Shown: positions 1 through 11,480, numbered from the stretch's first letter. The stretch is DNA of 51,572 nucleotides from Priapulus caudatus (GCF_000485595.1 NW_014577088.1:461729-513300), one strand, 5' to 3'. The notes: generated from the sequence alone by a model not told the origin. Numbers and translations are program-made.

Positions 1-42
<42 letters not shown>

Positions 43-80
43 CTCGCTCTCTCTCTCTCTCTGTGCCTCGCTTTCTCTCT
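1..80. repeat. (CT)n microsatellite at the window edge
   Basis: Nearly uninterrupted CT dinucleotides, broken twice by GTGCCTCG. The array runs off the left edge, so its full length is unknown. From 81 to about 120 it passes into alternating purine/pyrimidine DNA (GTGCGTGCGTACGTACGCGCG). Confidence 0.95.
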
Positions 81-120
81 GTACGTGCGTGCGTACGTAC
101 GCGCGCGCCTGTGTGTGCCT

Positions 121-1140
121 GTCTGGCTTTCCCTCTCTCCCGCTTTGCCCAGAACGCCGCCGTAACTCAATTGTTATGATTGTTCGTGCGGAAAACCACC
201 TCCTCATACTTAACGCTGCCTCACACACGCGTGTCTCCGAGACTCCCCTCCGTTTCGTTACAAGTCCGAGATTGAGAATTCCCGACCGCCCGCGCGCACG
301 TCTCCACGCCAGCAAATTACAGCGGTAGTTAAAACTCCACGTGTGTGCGCGCGTCTGCGTGCGTGCGTGGAATAGCGGCCAGCGGAGCGCGCTGACTGAC
401 AATCAACGCTCTGTTGCTACACGCCAGGGCAATTACCAGACGCTCTCGCAAGTCCTACGCATCACAGGCACTTCATTCGCGGGGAAAAACGCGGAAATTT
501 GCAATTGCGCGCGTGTGTACGCATCCGTGAGCATTTACGATGAGTAGTTAGTGAGCTTCACAACTGGAAACGTTTGATAGAGTTTATGTATATATATATA
601 TATACTCTAAACGCATTCCCTGTGCCTGTGTGCCGATTCTCCTCCTAAACTACCTGCCGATTAAAAACGTAGGTGGCACACAGAATAGGCGAAACAAATA
701 CTCATATTGTTGACGCGCATTCCCGCATGCCATATATATATATGGGAGTACGTGTACGTGTGTGTTGGTCAGTGTTGTCATATGAGATAAATTAGACCGT
801 TTTTCTGCGTGTGCACGCGTAAGCTTCATTCGTTTAATTTTCAATGAAAAGTGATAGGACAGAACTCTTGCAAATATTTTTTTAGAAACTACTTATTTTA
901 ACTCCTTCATGCATTTGACGGTGTGTGCGAGGCTCATTCGGTGTGAATTCACGTAGCGGCCGGGAGAGGTGAAAGCGAAGCCTATCAAAGCGACCATTTC
1001 CCGCGTGTGACAGGAAATGTTCGTTTACGGAAAAGGTTATAGAAGTATTATTGAATTAACAACATATATGGTGTCACTTGCAACGTCACTTTAACGGGTG
1101 GCGTAATTTCTCGAAACACCCTCTTTTTTGGCACGTATAA
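121..1140. other. Unique DNA, no gene seen
   Basis: Short open frames of 60-80 codons occur on both strands, but they overlap one another, have no clear splice signals and resemble no known protein. A short (TA)n run lies at about 584-604. No RNA gene or mobile-element ends were recognised. Confidence 0.5.
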
Positions 1141-1324
1141 CTGCCTATAGGAAATAATTTCCCACCGTATTACCTACATAGCCACAGGTATCTTGCCCGG
1201 AATCAAGGCTCCATGTAGGTGTTGTACAACAGTAGAAGGCGTCCATATAGGCATCGGGCTTGAATAAGCATCGAGCAGAAATTAATGAAAAATACTCAGA
1301 GTAGGGGTAGAAATTAACATTTGA

Positions 1325-1625
1325 ACACGGAAGTCCAACGGACTCCCTACCCTCAAAAAGAAAGAGTCCGCAGCAAAATGAGGGAGTCCGCCATGTGAGG
1401 TTCAAAATTAAATATAACGCATGTGCTTATTTTGAAGATTCATGCGGTTGCACGTCTGCCAAATTTTCTTTGGACATTAGCTGAAAAAATACGGTAATTC
1501 TGCGAGGCCGCGTGCTCTGGAACGAACTAGTTAGTATGGCAGAATTTTCAGGGAGTCACACGGACTCCTGCACATGTCAAATCAGGGGGTCCGAAAGTAA
1601 ATCAGGGAGTATTTGACTCCGGACC
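1325..1625. repeat. Cluster of degenerate AGGGAGTCCG motifs
   Basis: The motif AGGGAGTCCG or its complement CGGACTCCCT recurs in imperfect form about six times (near 1338, 1365, 1382, 1550, 1587 and 1603). It is sometimes paired head to head, as in GGGAGTCACACGGACTCC. A related stretch, CTCAAAAAAGGCAGTCTGCGG, lies near 28643. This suggests an old dispersed repeat whose ends I cannot define. Confidence 0.35.
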
Positions 1626-1993
1626 CTTAATTTCGCACCCTGCCAGAGTGTTTCGTCGCATACACAACATACACTTTATTAATGCTAAATACCCACAGAT
1701 TCAAGGTCTTAACCCCGCTCGAAACTTTTGCCAGCTAAATGATGCGCATTTCTAGAAGGTAGTCGGACACCGTTTCAAATGACGGAATGGCACAATTACA
1801 CGACAAGACCAATCTCACTTCTAATGCCTTTCTCTGTACGTCGTCGAGGCATCTACCTTGCGTGCATAATGCAAATTAATGCACTCTAGTTCGGAATTTT
1901 ACCGCAAAAAAAAATTCAAAAGAAGGCCTTTTCCAGAGACGAAGTAGTGCAACATTAGGTAAACAGTTGGCAGAAGGCTATTGTTGTATGCTA

Positions 1994-2048
1994 CCAAGTG
2001 TCCATAATAGAGATGTCCATAATATAGATCTCTATTATGGACTCTTGA
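1994..2048. mobile_element. Palindromic mini-TIR element, TCARRAG family, copy 1
   Basis: A 55-bp foldback. The right arm ends GGACTCTTGA; its complement TCAAGAGTCC matches the left arm CCAAGTGTCC with two differences, and the inner parts (ATAATAGAGA against TCTCTATTAT) pair exactly. Flanks are TGCTA on the left (1989-1993) and TGCTT on the right (2049-2053), a one-mismatch 5-bp target duplication. The ends match other copies in this window. It has no coding capacity, so it must have been moved in trans, if mobile. The transposase family is unknown. Confidence 0.7.
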
Positions 2049-2053
2049 TGCTT

Positions 2054-4148
2054 CCTATAGTTACCGGCGGGCGTGATTACTATTTGTCAAGCATTGTCGT
2101 CTGCAAACGAACGTCCTGCTCGTTGGTTTAGCCACCACGCGTCTCCGCGTTTACCGAAAGTATGTGTACGGCAAAAGATATGAACACTTCTATGTAACTT
2201 TGTAGGCTTTCTGCATGGCGCAAACACACTTATAGGTCTTATGCAATAAGTATTTCTACAACGTGTTTGATTTTATTCCAGTCCATTCCATTTCTTTTCA
2301 TTCCATTCACAGCGCCTCTTGCGATTACATCATGGGCCTTTGTGCGAGCCGTACACGAAGGTAGTACAATCCAAGAGTGCAAATTATTTCATTTTCCCTT
2401 AGGAAGTTCCAACAGTTGATAGGGCCATACGTGTTAATAACTTAAAGGAGCGATGATATATCGTGTGATCTGCAGTGTGTGCATTGCATGCCGTTATAGT
2501 CTTGCACCTGGTCTACTAAGGTGTCACTAATATTCATATATCAATCCATAGCTATAGCTGATATTACATTAGTAGACACTCGTGCCCTCTTGCGCAGCAT
2601 GGTCACGCTATGCAAACTATGTGTAGCCCGAAGATATCTGAAATGTGCACGGAAAAGCATCCGTACGGAATACAATACGTTATAACAGGATACGTACCAA
2701 AACTCACAAACATACCGTTTTTTTTCGAGTGTGCACCAGACGGAATTGAATTGGTAGGAGTTCTTAGATATTACGATATTTTAATGAAAACTGTTCAAGA
2801 GCTTCCGACCCACTTATAATCGACCCTCCCCAGCTATGTGATTCAAGTAGCCTCCTCTCGTGCGTATATGGAGCTAGTACATATGTGATTAAATATATAG
2901 TCGACGCAGACAAATGAGGTGCATCGCGAGTGTTCAAGATGACAAATGTCCCCATTTCCGACGTCACGGGTGTGACGGTGTCACCGAAGTGTCAGCAATA
3001 TGTCACGGGTGTCACCCGCGTTTCATGGCCCAGGTAAACACGCAGCCCCCGGTCACGGCTCGTAGCATGTCTTACTTTATAAACGCGTGCATGTCGAAAT
3101 TGGCCGCTTTTGCTTTCATTGACCCCCAGCGATGACACACATGGCACGAACTTGATGCGGCGCGGGCAGACCGGCTTAGAGCTGAAGACAATGGCGGACG
3201 AACCTTTTACCAGAATTAAATTACTATCATATAACATCGCCTAGCAGGCGCGAATGAAACAAGCAGGCGCGGGGCTGGTCTGCCGGTATTCAGGGTTAAA
3301 ACTAGGTTCGCCGCAGTTATGCAGACGTCCGATAGTCAGTCCTTCCGCAACAGCAAGCGTATACGGTAAATACGTAAAAGGCTAACGTGTCTTGGAACAC
3401 TCGATCACGCCTCATTATGTTCACCAAAATATACATTGATATAAATTTCGTTTAGGTAGTGTTAATTAGCTTTCGTTAAGTAGATTTGTTTACATATGCC
3501 GACATCACGTGAATCTCACACCGCACGAGATGTCATCGAGTACCTTGTCTCTACACTACTTTTATTTATATATCGAGATAGGGTACCAGTCTAGAAAACT
3601 TGCGTCATAGATTCAGATACATTTGCATTCGTGGCGCCATTTTCAGATTTAATATTTGCGAATCATAGGAATGCGGGCTCAAGCTTGCTGTTAATCTGCT
3701 GTTTGATAGCCTATAGCAGCACAAACAACAGACAATTTTTGTGTTGCAGTAACCAGTAATATGTCATCTATAAGCGAGACCTAAATTGTCTGCATGTGTT
3801 TTTATTTTTTGATTTATTTGAGAGATGCACATTTTAACTGGCTCAACTGCATAACCAGGCTAACTCATTGAACTAAAAATAAGCACTCAATCAATGTGCA
3901 TCTATCTACGGAGTCTCTATGGAAAACATCTAATTTGTCCTCTCCTCAATTGAAACGCGAGAACAACAACCGACGTTCATAAGTGAGTACTGTTAAGGCA
4001 AGTACGCTGTATGTATGCATCACTGATACAACCAGGAGACAACCAGTACTGATTCACTGCACACGCGTTCACTCTCCTACTCGGGTGCCTAATTACACTG
4101 CAACGCGGTCCATAACCTCGCCACGTTTATCGCCATTCCAAGATACGC
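2054..4148. other. Unique DNA, no gene seen
   Basis: About 2.1 kb of mixed sequence with only short overlapping open frames (60-81 codons). A CCATT-like run lies near 2281-2310. No convincing exon, RNA gene or transposon end was found. Confidence 0.5.
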
Positions 4149-4153
4149 CTACA

Positions 4154-4221
4154 TCAGGAGTGAATAATAATATATATCTATTAATGATTTAATAGATCTA
4201 TTAATTATTATTCGCTCCTGC
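4154..4221. mobile_element. Palindromic mini-TIR element, TCARRAG family, copy 2
   Basis: A 68-bp foldback: left arm TCAGGAGTGAATAATAAT, right arm ATTATTATTCGCTCCTG plus a terminal C where A is expected. The exact direct repeat CTACA lies on both sides (4149-4153 and 4222-4226). The arm sequence is the same subfamily as the copy at 24739, but the centre differs (AT-rich, containing ATTAATGATTTAAT). Confidence 0.85.
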
Positions 4222-4301
4222 CTACATCATTTCAATTTAATATTGACCAGCGCACAGCTTTGCGTACGCGAATTCTCAGACAAGATAAACAAATTAAATG
4301 T

Positions 4302-4553
4302 ATGGAACCCAAACGCAGAATCCTGCACCGTGTTCCGTGGACGTGTAGGTCACTGCTACAGGGGTTGGTGCGCGTTCACGGACAAGAGCTTGATCGAGTA
4401 GCAGCTAGGTTGAAAGTCAAAACTCCACAACATCGCGCGATTCGAGCGCAGACAAAACGAAACAAAGGGGGAAAGTTTAATCGACGCGAGTCACGAAACC
4501 TATGCAACAAGAGTAAAATACGGGCAGTACGCCGCCGGCGCCGATTATACTAG
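4302..4553 (+). CDS. Unrecognised basic open frame (weak)
   Basis: From the ATG at 4302 the frame is open for 83 codons and continues open upstream to at least 4260. The product would be strongly basic (many Arg and Lys, ending in a run of five arginines), with no recognisable domain, signal peptide or membrane segment. The start context is poor at -3 (T) but has G at +4. A frame this long is not rare by chance in 51 kb. There is no neighbouring gene, promoter element or polyadenylation signal to support it. Treat as an open frame, not an established gene. Confidence 0.12.
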   Translation: MEPKRRILHRVPWTCRSLLQGLVRVHGQELDRVAARLKVKTPQHRAIRAQTKRNKGGKFNRRESRNLCNKSKIRAVRRRRRLY

Positions 4554-5330
4554 CGAGTTATTTCCCGAACGCTAACACACCCCGGCACCATTCAAACAAC
4601 AGCGCAAACCTCTTCAGAGGTTAGTGACAGCAACAGCCGCGGTCAAACGCCATTTCGGGCGCTGATTCATAGCCCCAGGCGCGCTGCCCTCCAACTCGCA
4701 ACACTAACCGCCTGCGGGCCTACGGATACGCAACTTCCAACCAGGTGTTACAAGCCGCAATATGCTCACTTAGTTTAGTATTAGTTTTAGTTTTAGTATT
4801 AGTTTAGTATTTGCTCACGTAAAGTAGTTTCAGACTAAGCCTGCCGCGGTCCACGGTGTATTAATCCCAACCCATACTGATTTGACTGAACCTATGCCAT
4901 ACTGATTGGCAATGAATGGAGACCCATACGGAGCGGTGAATCTACACACACGCGCGATACAGATTTCATGCGCATACCGCATACCCTCGGTACAACTTTT
5001 GGTATACTGGGACAACGTATATACCCTACTGGGGTTTGGAGACGGACTCTGTCGTTGAGAAAGGGGTTCTTAGACCCTTTAGGACGTTTTGAAGCCAGTC
5101 TATGTCACGACGCGACAACAAACTCGGCAGGTGCACCCTTGCTGAAGTTTACGTGATTGCTGGATGGCTAACTAAACGAGAAAGCCGAAAGACGGCTCAC
5201 ATCGACTTGCACGAGTCCGAGCCAGTGTTTAGAATGTAATGCTACGCGGTGACGTCTTTTCATAAGCACAGTAATGACGGGTAGCCTTTCACACGATATA
5301 TATATTATATCATTGATTATATATATATTA
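4554..5330. other. Unique DNA with a short TTTAG minisatellite
   Basis: At about 4769-4812 there is a short tandem of TAGTTTTAG/TAGTATTAG units. The rest is unique sequence with no gene seen. A near-palindromic AT run (about 5294-5332) leads into the next microsatellite. Confidence 0.5.
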
Positions 5331-5344
5331 ATCGCGCGCGCGGC

Positions 5345-5375
<31 letters not shown>

Positions 5376-5378
5376 TGT

Positions 5379-5414
<36 letters not shown>

Positions 5415-5470
5415 GTGTGTGTGTGTGTGGGGGGGGTGGTGTGTGTGTGTGTGTGTGTGTGTGTTGTGTG

Positions 5471-5547
<77 letters not shown>

Positions 5548-5583
5548 GTGTGTGTGTGTGTGGGTGTGTGTGTGGGTGGTTGG
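5331..5583. repeat. (CG)n-(GT)n compound microsatellite
   Basis: Alternating CG (5331-5359) passes directly into more than 200 bp of GT, interrupted by TTG, TGG and a run of seven G. The alternating purine/pyrimidine pattern is the classical sequence type for left-handed Z-DNA. The open frames across it on both strands are products of the repeat. Confidence 0.95.
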
Positions 5584-5736
5584 TTGCTTGGGTGGGTGTG
5601 TGACCGCGTGTCCGTGTATCCGTGCGTGCGAGCGCGTGTGTGTACGGGCGCGTGCATGCATGATTATACTAGTAGTACACCCAAACTGGTTTTGCTATAA
5701 TCGCACCGACTGCATGCTACCCATAGCAACACTCTA

Positions 5737-5756
5737 ACTCTCTATCTCACACTCTT

Positions 5757-5787
<31 letters not shown>

Positions 5788-5972
5788 GTGTGTGTCTTTC
5801 GCGCCCTCTCTCTATCTCTATCGCTCTCACTCTCGTTTTCTCATTGTATATCGTGTTCTCTCGCACTCACTTTCAATTTCTCTCTCTCTTTTTAATGCCC
5901 ACCTTAATTTCTCCATCACTCACTCTCAATCGTGTTCATTTTCTATTTTTCTCACTCGCTCTCTCGTCTTTA
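5737..5972. repeat. Pyrimidine-rich CT tract
   Basis: CT-rich DNA with perfect (CT)n blocks at about 5757-5787 and degenerate CT/TTC beyond. It lies some 150 bp after the GT array. It resembles the degraded GA/CT tracts beside AC/GT arrays elsewhere in the window (36.5, 38.4 and 50.5 kb). Confidence 0.8.
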
Positions 5973-7560
5973 ATCCATAAAATACGAGCGGGCATTTGCG
6001 ATAAAGACGTATAGCGCATCACGCCGCAGGACATGTGGACTGCTCGCCACGAATAATTGCAGTATATTGCGGTCTGGCCGTGTTAACGCTGCTTGGCCAA
6101 CTTCATTGACATTCTTTGCACGAATTCCAAGCACACTTAAACTTTCGGCTGTGACAGTTTGGACAGGTTCTTGAGTGCTGACGTGAACGTGAAATCGCCT
6201 GTAGGTTTCCCTAGACGTCGGACGTCGGATGGAACGGGAATGGCTAGTAATAGACAGTGCTGACGCTCTATCGGCAACAAAATATCACCGAAATTGCGCT
6301 CTCTATGCGTGATTCACGTATATCTCAAACGTGTCAAATTATGTGAACGCGACACTTCTTCACTTATATATTATCTATTCTTCACACGCACACACACACA
6401 CACACACACACACGCACGCACGCACACACGCACGCACGCACGCACGTATATATATATATTTCCCCATGCCGCAATCCGATAAACCTCGAAAGAACTGTCA
6501 AAGTGACTAATTGTACTGTAAAAAGACAGGGTGATTGGCGGGGGCAGTTGCCTATATGGTTGCCGCGGTGATATATTCCACCTCGCATTCACTCCGTAAT
6601 AGTGAACGCTAACGACAAGGCGCGTGCAGGTGTTAAACCGCGAACCGATCACTCTCGTTTTCAGCCGCGCGACGCTCGGCACAGCTGGCGCCACCACGTA
6701 CACCTATACTTTCTCGAGTTCCACTTCCTAGTGGGGTCAATGCCCACTGACACAGAATGCGCTCATTGTTGCCCGCATGGCTACACGTAATTGCTCTCCA
6801 TATCACACCACAATCGGCTGTATGCACACCCTTCCCATGCAGCAGCTGTGCTGGCGGCCCGTCTATCTGTTTTCTAATTATAGGCCTACTTTCAAACCTG
6901 CTCTATATAAATGCCCGCCGACGAACTATGAAGACATTCTCCAATCTCCAGTGAACTCTCATGCTCTGCGGTCGCAGACTAGCTGTAGCGTGATAATAAT
7001 TAATTAATAATAATTAATTAGCATGCATGCACAGGTATTCCACGCGTATACATTATCACGTCTATCGCTATACCGTCTATACGCTATATCGGCGTAAATA
7101 CGCCGTGGTTACACGTTCTATATTTACTCATCATGTTCCCGAGTGCTTGTAGTCTATGACATTCAATCATGATCAGAAACCTAATACACGGGCACGCTGC
7201 GTAATTGTGCAAGTTAATGGCACGCGAAAACAATGTATTAAATAGACAAGCTATTTTCGTGTAGTATTCCTTTAAATTTATTGGCGTTAAGCCATGAAAT
7301 TTCTTTTTGGCTCTACATTTAAGTTTTATTACACGTATTGCACAACGCACAATAAATAGACATTTATGCTATAATGCTATCACTATTAAAAGCACAAGTT
7401 GCCTGGGATTTAGATTCCCGCTTCAACGATATAGCTTACCGTACTTGGAAATATTGGATGTGTGTGTATATATATATCAGGAGTCGCCAAATTAGTATGA
7501 TACGTTAATAATCTTTAACTACTGTAATATCAGTTCCAGTCGAGGTTGACGTAAAAAGCA
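5973..7560. other. Unique DNA with one AC/GCAC/TA array
   Basis: At 6383-6460 a compound array runs (CA)n, then (CGCA)n, then (TA)n. AT-rich TTAATTAA-type sequence lies at about 6990-7020. No gene, RNA or transposon end was recognised in the rest. Confidence 0.5.
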
Positions 7561-7989
7561 TTGGTGCGGAACCAGAAGCAAGAATCATGGATTTGCCTAA
7601 GCTATCGCCTTACTAATGCGTTGTTGTTGGCTTTTATAATATCGTGGACCCGCGCCAAACAGCAGCGCGACGTAGCGAGAGTGATCTCGTGCTTTCACCC
7701 AGTAACCCTTTGTCTGTGCCCAGGAGCGCTCAAGGGGCGCGCCTGCCACCTTTGTGAAATGGTGCAGAACGCGGTCACGGCATTCACCTTCGTGGCCGTG
7801 CATCTGCGTCAGATGTATACCGACTGTGTCTCCATCTATAGTCGTAAAGCAGCCGTTGCCCCATCTATACCACCAGCATACGTAGTTTCAACCCGATCCT
7901 TGCCGAACGATCACATTAAGTTATCGATAACGTTAAGTTATTTATTCAAGCCGGTACGGGAGATGACGGTACGCATATATATTGACTAA
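7561..7989 (+). CDS. Unrecognised open frame running into a foldback element (weak)
   Basis: A frame of 142 codons stays open here, among the longest not made of simple repeats. The first in-frame ATG is only at about 7759, leaving 76 codons, and the last third lies inside the foldback element that begins at 7945. Residues are mixed, with a hydrophobic patch near the upstream end (LLLAFII), but there is no domain, motif or consistent codon bias. No splice site clearly bounds it. A chance frame or an old exon cut by the insertion are both possible. Confidence 0.12.
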   Translation: MVRNQKQESWICLSYRLTNALLLAFIISWTRAKQQRDVARVISCFHPVTLCLCPGALKGRACHLCEMVQNAVTAFTFVAVHLRQMYTDCVSIYSRKAAVAPSIPPAYVVSTRSLPNDHIKLSITLSYLFKPVREMTVRIYID

Positions 7990-8315
7990 TCGTGCGTCAA
8001 TAAACTCAATATTCATAGAGAGTATAGCTAAGACATGTGTCTAAAGGTATCTAGAAATTTAGAAATTTAATCATCTGTAATTCACTTCCGCGCGCATATA
8101 TTTGCTATATTGACTAATCGTGCGTCAATAAACTCAATATTCACAGAGAGTATGAATTCAAGCCGGTACGGGAGATCATTTGCATAATATATTCTAGATA
8201 CCTATAGACACATGTCTTAGCTATACTCTCTGTGAATATTGAGTTTATTGAAGCACGATTAGTCAATATATTAGCAAATATATGCGTACCGTCATCTCCC
8301 GTATACCGGCTTGAA
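7945..8315. mobile_element. Foldback/MITE with long inverted arms and an internal third arm
   Basis: The left end starts TTCAAGCCGGTACGGGAG and the right end is its near-complement CTCCCGTATACCGGCTTGAA. The arms stay similar for about 110-120 bp, with shared blocks such as GACTAATCGTGCGTCAATAA and TAGCTAAGACATGTGTCTA. TA flanks both ends (7943-7944 and 8316-8317), compatible with a mariner-type TA duplication, though TA is weak evidence. A third partial arm in direct orientation lies at about 8086-8181 and ends in the same CAAGCCGGTACGGGAGAT. The element has been rearranged or has nested a relative. Confidence 0.75.
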
Positions 8316-8797
8316 TATAGACACCCCCAATTCACTTTTGCGGCGATCAAACGCGGCGTATGCCTAACGGACAGTTGCAACACAGTGACGTCATGTCACA
8401 TACAGACAAAAACGTGAATGCCCGATTATGTCAGCCGTATGCATGTATGTAGGTATGCATGTGTCACCTGGTTTTGACAAAATGGGCCTGAACGGGCGGA
8501 GCTGGAGATATGGACGAGGGAGTGCAGGAGGAGTGTGAGGGACATCTGATGAAGGAGTTTGGAGAGATGCGACGATGGTTTCGAAGAAGTGTGAGGGAAG
8601 AGAGAACGTCCGGTTTGGGTGTGGCGACACAGCTGTACCTGTCATGCTCTTGTATTTCGCATACAGCTACATTCTTATATATACACTTCATTCATAGTAT
8701 CTTCCTACACGATTGGTGATGGAACGCCTGTCACATTCACCACGTAGCTTCCAACGTTTCATTTCGTTGGCGTGACTCACGTATCATACAACACTAC

Positions 8798-8820
8798 ATT
8801 TTGGTGCCGTGACCAGGGTC
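8798..8820 (+). other. Primer-binding-site-like motif of an LTR retroelement (relic)
   Basis: The run ACTACATTTTGGTGCCGTGACCAGGG has the form of an LTR end (ACA), a short spacer and a tRNA primer-binding site starting TGG: TGGTGCCGTGACC at 8802-8814. It would pair with a tRNA 3' end GGTCACGGCACCA. Retroelements commonly have this arrangement just after the 5' LTR. No gag or pol frame follows, and a matching LTR was not found, so at most this is a fragment. The run is shown here in pieces of a single site only: LTR end ACTACA, binding site TGGTGCCGTGACC. Confidence 0.3.
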
Positions 8821-8829
8821 TGACCCGGA

Positions 8830-10740
8830 TTAGTTATTGCAGTGTTGATCTGGGATGGCTTCATTATGGGCGCCTTCTGTTCATAAAATACCCGACTAGC
8901 GGGTTGGTTTGTAGAATGGTATGCTTGCCAGGCGTTATGCACACTGAGGTAATGTAACCGATAATGTTATGTCTTTTTAACAAACTATATAATGAGGCTA
9001 CTATATAGCCTAGCTACATGCCACCTAGAGTGCATGATAAACTGATCTGTTTATCGCGTCACCCTGACGTCATGCACACAGAGATGAATGTGTTAAAACA
9101 TGTCATATAATATACGAGCCAGCTAACGAACGTTGGCACCGACTTCTGCAGCAGCTTTCGCCGGTGTCAATAAACGTCTCGCGATCAATGGCGTTACAAT
9201 CGCACGAAGAGCACGTATATAGTTGATGATTGATTAAATAAGGGCTGTCCTTATATAGTTTACCAGCAGGTCACTATATGTGACACACATCCGCAGCGCA
9301 GAGGATGTTGACACGCGCAACCGCATAGAGGAAGACATGTTTAGTTGTACGTGCATTCTGTCACGTAGCAGCCGCCTATGTATTTATGAGAAACGAACCC
9401 CCAGGCTATGCGCAGTCAGTAGTATGTCTATATTTTCCTGCAGGCAGAAACGGTGTGGCACAAAACCGTTTCTGATATATAAGTAATTTATGAGTCTGAA
9501 ACATAATTCATCCATCTGCAGTTGGTTATTAGCCAGCGAAGCTCTATCGAGAGAGCTGCGGTGTCCCGAACATTCTGTAGCCACGATATATGTGAATCGG
9601 ACACGTAAAGATGTACTCTGCCATTTGTCGTCCCGTGTTGCTTGTAACATAACGAGTTTATCTGTGACCTAACAGGAATATTATTTCGTACGATCCTACA
9701 AACATCAATCATAAGCATTCATATAGATCCTGCTAGAACTAGACACAAGGCAACTATATATTATGTAGAAATTTATTTCAGGCTGCCGAATCGTGTCTGC
9801 CTGCATTGTGCGTATGTAACGCGCCAGATTCACTAGCCACCACGAGTGTGAGATCTCAACGGTGTTAGTTACCTACCATACCTGCAAGCACCAATTAATC
9901 ATAGAAAGGTGACGATAGCATATCGGCAGAAGGCACGTGATTGAATAGCACGTGATTGACCGTGGAACTAAAGACCGTTTGTTTCGCGTACTAAAGCATG
10001 CTACAGAGAATGTCGTTAATAAGTATCCATTATGCTCCTTATGCATTCGTTCTGTGTAGTTGAACAGAGAGTGAAAGGAGCAGAAGCTACGTAACTTGGT
10101 TCGCTGGTTCGGCGCGGATCTTTTGCAGTTTTTCAATTTTTTATTAACTTCTAATATCTGTGATGTTACGCGAAAACTATTATGCCCTGTTTGGCGTAGT
10201 TAGCATGGTTGGAACCCCCTTGATTAGCGCTATATACATCTGCACACACCGACGCACACACACGCGCCCACGCACACGGAAACGCACGCACACACGCAAC
10301 CTACGCACACATATGTATTGCATAAATAGGATGTGCAAGCCTAATGAATGTAATAATTATCTGTGAATATGTAGATATGGCATTCAGACATAAGCACATC
10401 ATATATATGTATATAAACGAGAGGGTGAAATATAGCGTTCCGCATTATGAAACTGGGAGCCTCCTAATACTGATTTCTCAGTATTACTCTATTTACTTGA
10501 GCCGTCAAACCGCCGTTGATCAATAGCCAGCTGCAGGAGTGATTTAACTGCAGATCACGCGAGAAATTCGGCGTAAACTCACTATTTTCCAGTAACTGTT
10601 TTGCACGCGCTTAGCTAGGGGCATAACTCATGGCAGTCATCGGACTCGGACAGCATTGGCATTCGTAGACATGGTCAATAATTGTGAATGTCAAAATTGT
10701 CATATTTTCAGCACACGTGTACGCCTTACTATATTCAGTC
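8830..10740. other. Unique DNA, no gene seen
   Basis: About 1.9 kb. The segment CAATAAACGTCTCGC near 9169 contains a polyadenylation-signal-like AATAAA. An imperfect CACA/CGCAC array sits at about 10243-10312. Open frames are short and overlap on both strands. Confidence 0.45.
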
Positions 10741-10741
10741 T

Positions 10742-10808
10742 GACGACGACGACGACAACGACGACGACGACAACGACGACGACGACGACGAAAGCAACAA
10801 AAACAAAC

Positions 10809-10857
<49 letters not shown>

Positions 10858-11053
10858 AACAACAACAACAACACCACCACCACCAACAACAACAACAACA
10901 ACACCACCACCAACAAGAAGAAGAAGAAGAAGAAGAAGAAGAACAACAACAACAACAACAACAAGATGATGATGAAGAAGAAGAAGAAGAAGAAGAAGAA
11001 GAAGAAGAAGAAGAAGAAGAAGAAGAAGAAGAAGAAGAACAACAACAACAACC
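10742..11053. repeat. Compound trinucleotide block (ACG-AAC-ACC-AAG)
   Basis: Successive pure blocks of GAC, AAC/CAA, ACC, AAC, AAG, AAC, GAT and a long (GAA)n of about 20 units (10975-11038), then AAC again. The plus strand contains only three T in about 310 bases (10967, 10970, 10973). All three plus-strand frames and two minus-strand frames are open only because each codon repeats (poly-T, poly-Q, poly-E, poly-L, poly-S), so no gene is called. (GAA)n is a known triplex-forming repeat. Confidence 0.95.
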
Positions 11054-11405
11054 TACCCAGAATGGTTTTACGCGAAAAAAAATCATTAATGTCCTTCGAC
11101 TTTCTCTAAAAGACGTTTAGCAAAAATGAGTCATTGTCACCTATATAGTTGTAGAGGGCAGTATTCTGAACGGACAAGCGCAAGGAGGAACGTATACACA
11201 AACAGACAGACGAACAAAGACACACCGAAATACCTGTGTATAAGGTGAATTATACCAACTACGCACGTTCTACACGCACCAGGCGATGTAGAGATAAAGA
11301 TACTAGAATGTATTCTTCATCCGGTGAGGCCATTCGGTCCAATGGGTCCCAATATTTAAAAATATTGTTATGCGTTCGTGTGTGTGTTCGTGTGTAAGTG
11401 TAGCT

Positions 11406-11480
11406 AGCAGCGAGCCAGCTCTTATACACATGTATACATGTTACACGCGTTGGCGCGATCGATTCAGCACCAGCTCGCCT
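11406..11480 (+). repeat. Dispersed direct repeat, copy 1
   Basis: Begins AGCAGCGAGCCAGCT, passes through the palindrome ACATGTATACATGT and ends GATTCAGCACCAGCTCGCCT. The last 52 bp or so are identical to 12177-12229, and the first 40 bp are repeated at about 12283-12324. The two copies bracket the telomere-repeat element at 11827-12108. No coding or RNA function was recognised. Confidence 0.8.

Noticed and set aside
5290-5332. AT-rich near-palindrome before the CG/GT array
   Set aside because: Low-complexity TA repeats pair by composition; no TIR ends or flanking duplication.
5274-5737. Long open frames on both strands of the GT/AC array (Cys/Val- and Thr/His-rich)
   Set aside because: Dinucleotide repeats have no stop codon in these frames, so openness follows from the repeat.
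7470-7495. TATCAGGAGTCGCC as a further copy of the palindromic family
   Set aside because: Only one end-like word (TCAGGAGT); no inverse arm nearby and no flanking repeat. The same holds for TCAGGAGCCG near 33369.
10611-11120. Frames of 93-154 codons over the trinucleotide block (poly-Q/E/D, poly-L/S/C)
   Set aside because: Each codon block is a pure trinucleotide; there is no unique protein-like domain on either side.
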